Below are positions 34,371-45,374 of a stretch of 64,000 bases of DNA, in pieces. Under the pieces are notes generated by a model that had not been told where the DNA came from, did not search any database, and saw only the letters and a program-made list of their open reading frames with translations. The stretch spans positions 6,082,516 through 6,146,515 of the forward strand of contig CM034233.1 of assembly GCA_019916065.1 (NCBI GenBank). The letters are read 5' to 3'. The first letter of the stretch is position 1, and each line of letters begins with the position of its first letter. Source of the DNA: Vitellaria paradoxa. Lineage: Eukaryota; Streptophyta; Magnoliopsida; Ericales; Sapotaceae. Made by a program: the position numbers and the translations under genes.

Positions 34371-34520
34371 GGTGTATTTAGTTAACAAAAAAGTTAATTA
34401 AAAAATACTATAAAATTAAAAAAATGTGACATAACGGTGATAATAAGAATTTTTAATTAAAAAAAGTATGAAAATTAATTAAAATTAGTGATATTTGGTA
34501 GATTTTGATGTTCCGAAGGG
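34371..34520. mobile_element. MITE of the GGGTGTTTGGTT family, copy 4 (decayed)
   Basis: Starts GGTGTATTTAGTTAAC and ends TTGATGTTCCGAAGGG; the body matches the other three copies but the ends have diverged. Confidence 0.45.
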
Positions 34521-34534
34521 TGTTGTGTGTAAGC

Positions 34535-34567
<33 letters not shown>

Positions 34568-34639
34568 TATATTAGTCCCAAAATAATAGATAATCGCTTC
34601 GCTCGTTCCTTCGTTCATTTGACATTCCAATTGATTTAG

Positions 34640-36978
34640 TAAAGCATATGTGCAACTCTTACTACTTCTTCTTCTTCTATTCTATATGGAGTTTCTGCTG
34701 AAAGGTTCATAGAGTTTTGCAGCTTGGCGGCTTCTGCAGTTATTTGCAACTCTTCTATGCATTCTTGTGCTTCTTCTCTGGAATAGGTCAGAATCATGTT
34801 TTATATATATATATATGTGTGTACCTCTCTCTCTCTCTCTCTCTCATGAGGATACTGTTCAATTTTCAATGGTGGCAGAGATGTTCCGTAGCTAGCTTAT
34901 ATTATTTTTGAGTAATTTGATGATAAATTGTCCAAGTTTAATCTTTTAGATTCAGCGCATTGTACTAACATCCAAGCAAATGAATGAATGATGAATTTGA
35001 ACTTACTAACTCAGGCATTCCAGAAGTAAAAACTCGGACTACTCATGTAAAGTTCAGAAAGGTTAACGGTCTCTAATTTAGGAATATTCTTCTCTAGTTG
35101 GTTTGATTAAAATAAGAGTAAGGCTTGATTTTGAGATTAAATTTTATTAAAAATAAGTAATAGACCTAATTATGTAACAACACCTAAAAATTTTTTCTAA
35201 TAATTACATTAGTGGTGCCATTATTTAAAATGATGAACCACTATACTATCATAAAATATGTTAAATTATTTCTTTTTTATAATAATTTAAAAAAAAATTG
35301 TTATAATCCATGATGGAATGAGCTCTCTCTCTCTAAAATAATAAAGTTATATTTAAACAATTCACTTTAAATAATTAATATTAAATTTTTTGAATTAAAA
35401 TTTAGAAATACAGACATAACTTAAATTTGAATATTAATTAGTAGAAATATTAGTTATTTTGTCGGCGTTGTTGGTCAAGATGACAGCCTTTGTTTGATCA
35501 AAGTGAGCTGATCCGGTAAATACTGAATATATATATATACATATAGCACTAGCTAAAAAATTGTTTGTCAATTGTCAGAGTACAATTCTTTTTTTGCTTT
35601 GGAAATGGGATTGGAGACCAAGCATCTTGATGATGAGGAAATCGAACAAAAATCGCCTCTAATTAGAAACCCAATTCATGCAAATGAAGTTATATATATA
35701 CACATAAAGGATTGAATATGTTCCTTAAATTTTCGTTAATTTAATGGAAATTAACATAAATTTCTGTGTGTTCACAGTGGGTGCTTCTCTGGGAGCCATT
35801 ACAGGGGCGTTGATTGGCCTAAAAACAAAGAGTGGCTTCTTCAGCCATGCTATTGTTGTAGCTATTTCTGGTGTTGCTTTAGTCTTTGAAGCTTCGTTGG
35901 TTTTCTGGCATTCTGAGAATGATGGACCTGCATGCCTCCATCACTTAGTGAGTTAACTCATTACTCCATCATCGATATGTTATATATACATATATATATC
36001 TTCTGGTTCTTTAGTTATTCTTGCTCTGGTGGTCACAATTAGCTTAAAAAAAATTAATTAGTACTTGTATTTCATGTGTACAAGGAATTACTGGCTCTTG
36101 TTTTGAACAATGTGATTTCGCAGTTTGATATCTTCACATGCCTTTTTGATGGAAGACTCCTCCACAAATGGTGCGGTCTAGACAGACCTAATCCACAGCA
36201 CGATCATCAGGTATACATGGTACATTTCTAAAGGGTAACACTTTACTTTGCAAAATTTACCCAAAAAAAAAAAAAAAAAAACCAAAATGATGTGACATAA
36301 ATGTAGAATTGTCATTTTAAAACATATAATCTTTCAAGTGCAATTAAAAGGTAAATATATTTGATATCAATCAAGTGAAATTTCTGACCAAGGTAGTAAG
36401 ATTACTCGGTCAGAAAATTTATTTGATTGATTAACCTTTTAACAAGCATGCAGATATTACAATAAATTACAGTTTTACTGGGAGCTAGAACTGCATTTTT
36501 CTTCACATCGTTATTACAAGTTGAAACAATTATATATAGAGCAACTTAATTATTGATCAGGAGAGGACTGTAGAGACAACCAGCTTGTTTCCAAGATTGC
36601 TAGGCATGAGGCGTGGCAGTGTGTCATCTAGAGGCTCATTGGATAGGATCCATCGTATTAGAATCTCAAGGAGGACATTAATGATGACGCTACCACGGCA
36701 AATGGAATATCCTGCTCAAATTGTCTTCAGGTATTACACTTTTATTTTGATACTTGATCCTACTTATTTTCCTCCTAATTAATTAAGACATGCCGCATGC
36801 ATATATATGTGTATACATATATATTACTTACAGAAGAGTTTTTTTTTTTTTAAAGGATTTCCAGCTTGAAGAAGAAGCCGGGAGATTGCCAGTCTGTCAA
36901 CATGTGTTTTATCCAAATTGCATATCTATGTGGGTTGCTATTCAGAATTCTTGCCCATTATGCAGAAGAAATCTATAG
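34640..36978 (+). pseudogene. NIP: NIP pseudogene D (second NIP subtype)
   Basis: Exons are recognisable at about 34646-34790, 35778-35947, 36124-36210, 36561-36730 and 36856-36978, all with canonical splice sites. Lesions: exon 1 lost about 15 bp around the start codon that B still has (MAICIC), and has a 1-bp loss before LFYAFLCFF; exon 4 has a 1-bp deletion (AGGAGGACATT against AGGAGGAACATT in B) that shifts the RING frame. Exon 5 reads on to CPLCRRNL but the RING His5 is Tyr (CQHVFYPNC). Exons 2 and 3 are open ([17 protein letters not shown]). It is less damaged than B but cannot encode the RING protein. An alternative start giving a shorter product cannot be excluded. Confidence 0.82.
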
Positions 36979-37217
36979 CATCCTATCTGTAGGACTTGCT
37001 TGAATGTTGTTAGTACCATACAACACAACTGCTTATTTGATCGCCACATGATAATTTTCATTGATAAATTTAATGGAAGTGTCGAATTAAAATTTAAGTG
37101 TAAATGTAAGAAATTAATTGTTACAATTAAAAATAAAAAAAAATTAAATTAAAATTTGGTACAAAATTCAAACATGCTGTGTAATTTATTCTAAAATTAT
37201 GTTCTCTCTTGAATGTA

Positions 37218-39300
37218 TAGCATGTATTCTATATAAGTAATGGAATGACATTTTTTCACTTCTATTTTTTTAATGTAATTACAGGAAGAGGAGGGGGAGG
37301 AAAGTAAAATTAGGTTAAAAATATAAAGTGTCACAATTTAAAATATAATAACAAAACAAATATCGAAAACGATGTTTACCCTCTCTCCTCGAGATCCTCC
37401 ACCGCCGGCAGTAATTAGCATCCATTCTCTGCGACACATCAATCCAATTTATTGACGAAGACATTTTTTTTCAACGACTACCACCAGGTCCACCACACCA
37501 CCAAATTCAACCAACAAAGCTTGAATGAAAGCTCACTTCATCGCCGCCGCCCCCCCCCCTCTCCCTCTTTTTAGTGAAATGAAAAACGAACCTTGATAAA
37601 TGAAGTATCCACAGAAATTGAGATGGGCCACCAAACAGAAAGAAGGTACACAAATCAGTTCAAAAACCCAACTGAGAAAGGAGTAAAATTCAATAACTTA
37701 GATCGTAATTTGGTTGAAAATAAAATAAAACAAAATAGAAAACGCGGTCCAATTTTTCGAAGCTGGGTTTGATTTCAATTGCCAATATCTTCAGCCCATC
37801 ACAAATCCGGTGAGAGAACGAGCTTTAAGGAGGACAGTTGAGATTCAACCCATGAGTATCGGCCATCACAATATGAATATTGTTTTCAAGGGCAAAAGTC
37901 AAGGAAAGAATTCAATGCAAGTAGTTATACGTACAAGCAATATTAAGAAGGCCCCCCCCCCTCCCAAAAAAAAAAAAATGGTTACTTACAGCTCAGTTAC
38001 TTTCCTATATGAAATCAAAAGTTTGATTTAATATTAATTTTATTATTTTACTAAAAGAAATTATTATAATTTGATAACTATAGTTATGCAATTTTTTAAT
38101 GACAATATTTATATGATACAATGTACTCTAAATTATATGCCTTATAAAACAAGCCTTCTTATCTCTATTATGGAGCAATAAAATTCGAAAACAGACCACT
38201 ATTTTTTTTAAATTAATATTAAAAAAAAAGAATAGTAAAACTAGCTGATGTTGAAATTCCAGGTAAGTTGTAATTCTTCCTAACATATACATCTAAGAAA
38301 CCTGAAGAATTAATTTTGAGAAAAAAAAAATTATGCATGTAGTAGTATATTTTTCTTTACAATGGCATGAATTTAGATAAAGATTTTGCTCTGGAAAGGA
38401 AGGTGTTTGCACGTGCGAGGACGTCTAAACAACATGTTCATTAATAGATTTTTTTTTTCCTTTACCAATGAAATTGTAGAACTGCTAGTGAATTTTTGTT
38501 TTTAATTGGTTTATAATCAGTGGTGTAAAATTATATTTTTAAAATAAATAGAAGTAAAAGTAAAATTTAAAAATTGTCTTTATTTGAGTCTATTCATATA
38601 TCCTCAGATACTCTTACTCACAACATCATATACGAGATAGCAGAAGAAGTTTTTTTTAGTAAATAAAAAAATTGAGACCAAGTTAAAAAATAAAATAAAA
38701 TAAAAATTTTGCAATTTGTTATTTTAAATGAAGGGTCGAGATAATTTTAAAAAAATTAAAAATTAAAGGGTGTCTAGACACTATTTTCTATCAAAATTAA
38801 TATTATTCATGTGTGGTGAAATTACATTGACTATGACTATATAAAACAATTTTATTTTTTTACTTTATAGTATTGTGATATAAATCCGGTGGTCCTCACC
38901 TCAATACAATACTTTCCTCACAATTCTTTGAACATATGGCATCAAGTGGTCCCCAACTCAAGTGCAGCTACCTTGGCAACACTTTCACCATGCATATGCA
39001 TAGTGGTCAACTGGTCCTTCCTCTTGGGCCTTTTTTTTTTTTTTTTTTGTGGGGGGAGGGGGGGGGTTAGCATAATACCTGGTTCTTTGTTAGGCTGAAA
39101 TAAGTAATTTCTGATTCTTTGTTAGGTTGAAGAGCAATATTTGGTTCTTTGTTTGGTAGAAATAAGCGTTCTGGACAGTGGTTTAATTGGGAAACGACCT
39201 TGACCCTTACCGCATGATTCACATTGTCCTTTTTCTGTGAAAATTACAGCTTGATAAAAATGTGCAGCTACCAGCTGTCTTCTGAAGGCCTCTCTCTCTC
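37218..39300. other. Unit 2 right spacer with conserved block, no gene recognised
   Basis: Partner of 13,236-15,340. The block 37,370-37,960 is less AT-rich and conserved in unit 1. The rest is AT-rich and ends in CT/TA microsatellites (39,290-39,350). No protein similarity is recognised on either strand. Confidence 0.4.
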
Positions 39301-39306
39301 TCTCTT

Positions 39307-39338
<32 letters not shown>

Positions 39339-39584
39339 ATATTAATATATATATGTATATATACATAGCACTTTCATATGTATTACTTTACTCTTCTTTC
39401 TTTTTAATCTCTTTTCATGGTAGTGCATGGTGTCTGCATGAGCTGTTTGCAGGTTTAATTGTTAGAATAATTTTGTAAATATCCCTAAAAATCTGGTTAG
39501 TTGACTAATCTTATGTTTAAAGGAATGGGTATTTAGTTTCCCCTAGAATAGGTTGTTTCCTTTCTTATAGGTTGTAGTTGCATC

Positions 39585-39591
39585 TATATAT
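39585..39591 (+). promoter_or_regulatory. Probable TATA box of NIP gene E
   Basis: TATATAT 119 nt before the start codon, in the same sequence context as in gene C (15,736). Confidence 0.6.
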
Positions 39592-39709
39592 CGCCTCCGA
39601 TTTGGAGAAGAGAAGTATATCAGAATTATTCACTGGTACCGCTATCGTTTGACACAGGGTCTCTGTTCATTCAACAGCCTATTTGATTTCGCTATATAGC
39701 CAGCCAAAA

Positions 39710-40291
39710 ATGGAGAGTTGTGCATGTCCAGTGACTTCTCTTTCATCTTCTTCTCCTCTTCCTCCAAGTTCTTTCCGCCATGGAAGGACTGGTGAAAAGT
39801 TGGGAGACTTTTGCAGCTTTGTGGCTTGTGCACTTATTAGCAGCCTTTTCTACCTCATCTTCACTTACCTATCTGTAGTAGGTCAGTAGTACCCCATTTC
39901 AGTCTCTTAATTGATACAAAATCTCTCTCTCTCTCTCTGTCTCTCTCTCTCTAAAATTGAGGTTCAATCTAGTCACAGCTTAAAATCTCAGCTTCTGAAT
40001 TTCAGATAACTTTGGAAGATGACTAGTCTACAACTTATAATTTTATACATTCAAATTTTATATATTCATGGTCTCTGTTTCTAGTTGGGACTACTCTGGG
40101 GGCTGTTTCAGGAGCGCTGATTGGCCGAAAAACCAAGAGAGGCTTCTTCGGTGGGGCTGCTGCTGGAGCTCTCTCTGGAGCTCTTTTCTCCCATCAACTC
40201 ATTGAAGCTTCGGTTTCTTTCTGGCATTCTGATGATACTAGAACTACATTCCTCCATCACCTGGTGACTAACTCTTCTCCCACAAAATAAC

Positions 40292-40322
<31 letters not shown>

Positions 40323-40767
40323 TGGTACTCACATTTTGTGGTACAGATTGAAATCTTCACAAGCCTTCGCGATGGAAAATTATTCCAGAGGTGGTTTTCT
40401 CTAGCTAGACCTGATGATCTGGAAAGCTATCAGGTAACCTAGAAATCCATGACTGTGATCGTTATAAGTCGAAACAAATTAAATTTACTTGGTATTTTCA
40501 TGTATTTTTATCAGACAACCAGCCTGGTTCCAATTTTGCAGGACAGGAGACTTGCCAACAAGATTGATAAGATCCAGAGTATCAGAATATCAGAGAGGAA
40601 CGTTTGTGACACTTCAGGAAATGGGATTTCGTGCCCAGTTTGCCTTCAGGTTTTTAAGCCTTCATTTGGATGCTTGATTCTATATTAATTTTCCCTCTTT
40701 TAAGATAATTACAATGACATACATGAAATGAAAGTGTTTGTATTTAATTCTTACCTGTTTGCTACAC

Positions 40768-40831
<64 letters not shown>

Positions 40832-40955
40832 GGATTTCCAATGTGTCGAAGTCGCTGGAAGGTTGCCTCTTTGTGGCCATATGTTTCATGTGTCCTGTAT
40901 TCGTGAGTGGATTGCGGTGCAGAATTCTTGCCCATTATGCAGAGGAAATATATAG
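39710..40955 (+). CDS. NIP: NIP gene E: RING-H2 protein (intact, compact)
   Basis: Exons 39710-39881, 40085-40263, 40347-40433, 40515-40649 and 40833-40955 join in frame to 231 residues; all introns are GT-AG and short. The N-terminus is MESCACPVTS; the glycine-rich membrane segment reads GALIGRKTKRGFFGG; the RING-H2 has all eight ligands (C186, C189, C205, H207, H210, C213, C224, C227) with HVSC where A has HVCC. It is the nearest complete NIP copy to the live V-ATPase B gene, which it faces. It shares promoter and leader with C. Product as for A: a membrane-anchored RING-H2 protein. I see no lesion. Confidence 0.87.
40770..40832 (+). repeat. (CT)n-(TA)n microsatellite before exon 5 of gene E
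   Basis: About 15 CT units and 12 TA units end in GTATATAG, the exon 5 acceptor. Confidence 0.85.
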
Positions 40956-41385
40956 GAAAATGGTACTGTCGACTTTTTATCAAGAATGATGTGGCAATTT
41001 TTGTAATTATAAAATATTTTTGAAAGGGATATTTCTGATTACTTTTTTTCTAACTATAAAAAGCTCAATTGCATGTGAAGGGGAGAGAAGCAGGGATAAT
41101 GTAACTCCAGATTACATATTTTAATCATCTGCCTTATAAATTCATTGTTATTTGTCAGTTTTCATACAAAGTAGTATCAGAATAGCACGATAATAGTATT
41201 TTTGCAATAAAAGATATTTCCTTCATTTTTTTTTAAAAGTAACTAACCCACAATGCAGTTAGTACCATTCTTTTTTTGGTGGTGTGCTCCTTGTGTGATA
41301 GACAACATGGGTTAGTACCATTTTAGTTTATTCTGGTAGATTTGAGGATTAAATTAAGGAAAGTGGTCGCCCCTTTCATCAAGAG

Positions 41386-41831
41386 TAAGAGTGAAAACAA
41401 GCTGAGCCGAGCTTTAATATGCTCGAGCTCGGCTCGAGTTTTTTATACTGAGCTCGAGCTCGATTCGAGCTTTTATATAAGTTTGAGCTCGGCTCGATTA
41501 AGAAGAAGTTAAGCTCGATTAGGCTTACGAATAGTTCGATTAAACCAAAATGACGTCGTTTTGATTTAAAATATAATATATTTAAAAAATATAATAAAAA
41601 TATTATTAAAAATATAAAAATATTATAAAATATATATATATTATTCTAACCGAACCTGCTCGCGAGCTTTCGAGCCGAACTTCTTTAGGCTCAAGCTCGA
41701 ACTCGAATCCAAAATGAGCCAAAAATCAAGTTCGGTTCGATCTCGTTTAACTCACAAATCGAGCTTAAGCCGAGCTTTTTTCGAGCCGAACTCGAGTAGC
41801 TCGCGAACGGCTCGATTCGTTTCCACCCCTA
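41386..41831. mobile_element. hAT-type MITE with 8-bp target duplication
   Basis: 446 bp. The left end TAAGAGTGAAAACAAGCTGA and the right end (reverse complement) TAGGGGTGGAAACGAATCGA are inverted repeats. The flanks are ATCAAGAG (41378-41385) and ATCAGGAG (41832-41839), an 8-bp duplication with one mismatch. Both halves are full of GCTCGAGCTCGGCTCGAG-like motifs around an AT-rich centre, so the whole folds back on itself. An 8-bp duplication is typical of hAT transposons. Confidence 0.8.
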
Positions 41832-42156
41832 ATCAGGAGCCAGGCACAAAATTTATGCTTGCAATGGGCCAAGCAAAGCAACAATCTCCTCATCCCCCTA
41901 AAAATAATAATAATAAATAAATAAATTGACATGGCAAGTCCAAATTTGACTTAGTTTGAGGAAAAAGAAAAAAAAAAAAAACTAAGTTTTTAAGTTTTTT
42001 TTTTTAAAACTAACTACTACTTAACTATTAAAAAGTTATTTTTTTTTTAAATGAAAAAAATTAACTTTTTATTAACCAACTTTTTAACTTTTTGTTAATT
42101 TAACATTTTTCCCCTTTATAGTTTAAAAGAAATTGAAAATATAAGAGCATAAATTA
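41832..42156. other. Short intergenic stretch, no gene
   Basis: AT-rich with homopolymer A and T runs; homologous to the sequence downstream of gene C (about 25,015-25,180). Confidence 0.5.
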
Positions 42157-42228
42157 GGTAAATTACGCTTAGACCTCCTGAACATTAGATCAATTACAGT
42201 AACCTATCTCAACCATTTGAACGTTACA

Positions 42229-44349
42229 TGACCGACCCTGAAATGTGTTCGGGTTCTACCTCTCAAGTGCAAGAGGGTGGTCGTAGTCTTACTCGGTGAG
42301 AACCGAGGTCATCTCCACAGGGAGGGCTGTGTTAAAAGACACTAGACTTGTTCTCTTAATTAGTAGGTGAGCCTAAGCTAATCTAAACTAATTTTTGAAT
42401 TACAAAGTGATTTGAATATGGCTGGGTTGAGAATGGTGGAGCGAAGCAAATTGTGATATTAAACTAGAATGCAAATATTGAAAATAAACTAACTAAAATG
42501 ATCTTGGCTTCGAACCAAATCCAGTAGTGGGTAGTGGTTTACTCAAACGCATTTATAACTCAACCTAACAAACGCATATGCATTGCTAGGTCGGAAGATA
42601 TTTCATTAAAAACTAATTTATGGAATTTAGAGTAAGCGGAGGCTTTTGAAATTAGTTTCAGACTCACCGGGACATTGAATCGAACACCTAGTGTGCATGA
42701 GCATCAACTCATAACTAGACTTCAATTATAACACAGGTGAATCGGTTTCTTAAGAAAACCTCATGTTTTGGTTTTATGAAAATAAGGTTCGAATCACCGG
42801 GCCATTGAACCAACCACTTGGTTTGCACGAGTGGCCAATCGTAACCAAGCTTTGGTTTTAACACGGGTGACTGATTTTGTAAGAAAACCTAATTTGGGTC
42901 TTGGAAAATTAGATTCTAACTTACCGGGACATTAAACCGAACACTTGGTGTGCACAAGTGAAAACTTGTAACCAAGCTACGGTTGTGACACAGGGTGAGC
43001 AGGTTTCAAGAGAACCCTAGCTTACTAAGAAATTCCAATTAAAAGTCCAAAATATATTTTGTTAAATAAAACTCGTTTACATTTGAGTTCACCAACTACT
43101 TCACCACTTTCAATGGCTTGAAACCAAGAACTAACCCTAGCCTAACATTGCGAAAGTATTAACAAAGCCTTTCAAAAAGAAAATAACCTTCATCAAGCAC
43201 TCAAACACGAAAACGAAGGATATAGAAATAAGCTAGAGCAATTTCGAAAGCAAATCAAACACTAACAATGACTACGAAGTGAAAATAAAGAACAAAGATA
43301 AAGAAAATAATAAACTTTTAATTAAAACGAAGTAACGAATGAAACTTACCAATTAATCTTAATGCGAAGATGAAAAAATAAAGCTTCCGTCAATCCAACA
43401 TGAGATAAAAACATCTAACCCTAATCTAAACTAAACTAAGAGAAAGAGAAGAAGTGCGTAGGGTTTCGACCCCTCCTACATCAGATTTTCAACCTTTTAT
43501 ATCAATGTATATTACAAGGGCATAAAGGTAAAAACATAGCTCAAACTTATTCTAAACTTGTGCTAGAAGAGTCCTCATGGGCGCCCATGGCTGAGGTGGG
43601 GCGCCCATGGTACAAGTGTTTGATGAAGTCCTCAAAGAGATAGCCAAAAATAGCAGTCAGAACTCTCTCTGTGTGGGCGCCCATCTAATGAAAAGTGGGG
43701 CGTCCAAGGGTCCTCAGGGACACCCATGGGTGTGGGTGGGGCGCCCATGCTTGTGGTGGGGCGCCCATGGGTCTAGGTGGGGCGCCCATCTGCAACTAGA
43801 GTGAACAGTTCTTATTTGACAGCTTTCTGTCCCTGACTTCCGATGCGATTTTGACCCTCAAGAGGATCGATTTGGGCTTTGGCTAAAACACGAAAGTTGT
43901 AGGTCTTCGAGTCTTCTTTCCAACGCAAAAAGAATGGAACCATTTCGAGTTGTGACAAAAAAGTTATGGCTGGAAAACTGAGAGGGTGTTGAGCTAGAAC
44001 TTCAACCGCACACCACTTCAACTATTTTGAACTTCAAACCACTTCCTTCTCCTTGGCACCCATGGTAGTTGATCTTATGCCTTGGGATGGCTCTTGGGAA
44101 GCTGAAGAAGTCTTGGGAGTCTTTGGACTCTTCTTGCACTTTCTTTATTTTGGCCTACCTTGGCTCCTCCTCACATGCAACCTTGGTGTTGTTTGGGCCA
44201 AAAATACCATATTATATCATCTGAAATATACACACACCAAGAATGCATGGAAATGAGATAATCACGCTAACACATCGCCAATAATAACTGTAAATTCATA
44301 ATTAGCATGCTCAATATATATATAATTGTACAATAATGCATGCTAATCA
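42229..44349 (-). repeat. Gypsy 3' LTR
   Basis: 2,121 bp, TGACCGACCC to GCATGCTAATCA. Contains a GC-rich cluster of GGGCGCCCAT motifs at about 43,575-43,795. The open frame at 43,607-43,804 is that cluster read through and is not a gene. Confidence 0.93.
43575..43795. repeat. GGGCGCCC palindrome minisatellite in the LTR
   Basis: GTGGGGCGCCCAT or close variants occur about six to eight times with irregular spacing, and again in the other LTR at about 49,748-49,965. GGGCGCCC is self-complementary. It is the most GC-rich stretch in this very AT-rich window. Confidence 0.85.
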
Positions 44350-44362
44350 CACCCCCCAACCT
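44350..44362 (-). other. Gypsy polypurine tract
   Basis: Minus strand AGGTTGGGGGGTG directly precedes the 3' LTR. Confidence 0.75.
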
Positions 44363-44365
44363 AAA

Positions 44366-44386
44366 CATTGCTAGTCCCTAGCAATG
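44366..44386. repeat. Perfect 9-bp hairpin next to the purine tract
   Basis: CATTGCTAG / CTAGCAATG with a TCC loop. A weaker relative (CATTGTCCTCAATG) follows a second CCCCCAACCTAAAC motif at about 46,185-46,215, and a third CCCCCCAACCTA lies at about 46,356. Confidence 0.7.
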
Positions 44387-45343
44387 AGTGCAATCAAACC
44401 ATGAGGTATAAGAACAAATGCAAGGGCACCCACAACATGTAAGCTCTTATTCAAATCAAAATAAGACAAAATAAAAACTAACTAAGGTGATGTCCGTTTT
44501 CGTGGGAGACACACGACCACATTTAGCGCGTGAGGCAAGCCCTTTAAACCCCTAGGTTCCCCCTAGTGGACGAGTAAGGTCTCATGAGGGTTTACAGTGA
44601 TGCTACCCACAAACATCTATGGTATGGTCTCAAGGTGTCAAAGAGTGATTAAGGTCAGTAACGAATCAAGTTCAAGCTCAACAAGTCACAAAACGTAAAT
44701 ATCATGTGTAATTCCCAAGTGCTAAGCATGAATTCATGCACTATCAAAGTTGGAAAAGCATGTGTGCAAAACAGTGTCATTTATTCAACAAGGTCTCGAG
44801 AGCATAATCAGAACTAGGCTTTGACTTCAAAAACTCACAAGGTAGATCACTCAGAGAAAGAAACTCACTCATCAAGGGTTCACTCATACCTATGAGCATA
44901 AAATGCTCTCCTAGTTGCACACAACCACACGAATAAGTGAGTGAATTGAATTGAAGTTCCGCATGGATAGCTCATACCAAAAATAAGTTCCAATGCCATG
45001 TAATAGATTACACCACACAACCCACACAAGACCACTACATGCACACACAAGAATTGTTCACTTAAATCCGCTAGGTCTTTGATCTGGTTGTAACTTGGCC
45101 ATAGGTAGAGGCTAACAATGAAAGATATGGAAATCAAAGCACATGTCTTGGGATAAAGATGTTCAAGTACGTACAAGTCCCAAACTACCCATTTCCTTTC
45201 TATACCCTAACCAACAACATGAAGCTTATTCACAAACTTACAAACTAATTTTGGGACACTCTTAGCAACTGCATTACAAAACATAAATCCCACAATTGAA
45301 TAAACAGAAGGAATGAGAAAATATTTTTTTCTTTTTTTTCTTC

Positions 45344-45374
<31 letters not shown>

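Noticed and set aside
43607..43804. Open frame in the Gypsy LTR (also at 49,780-49,968 and the opposite frames)
   Set aside because: It reads across the GGGCGCCC repeat cluster in both LTRs, has no start context or domain, and opposite-strand frames are equally open because the motif is palindromic.
44053..44256. Second open frame near the LTR end (also 50,226-50,429)
   Set aside because: Identical in both LTRs simply because the LTRs are repeats; no known domain; it lies in the U3/R/U5 region.
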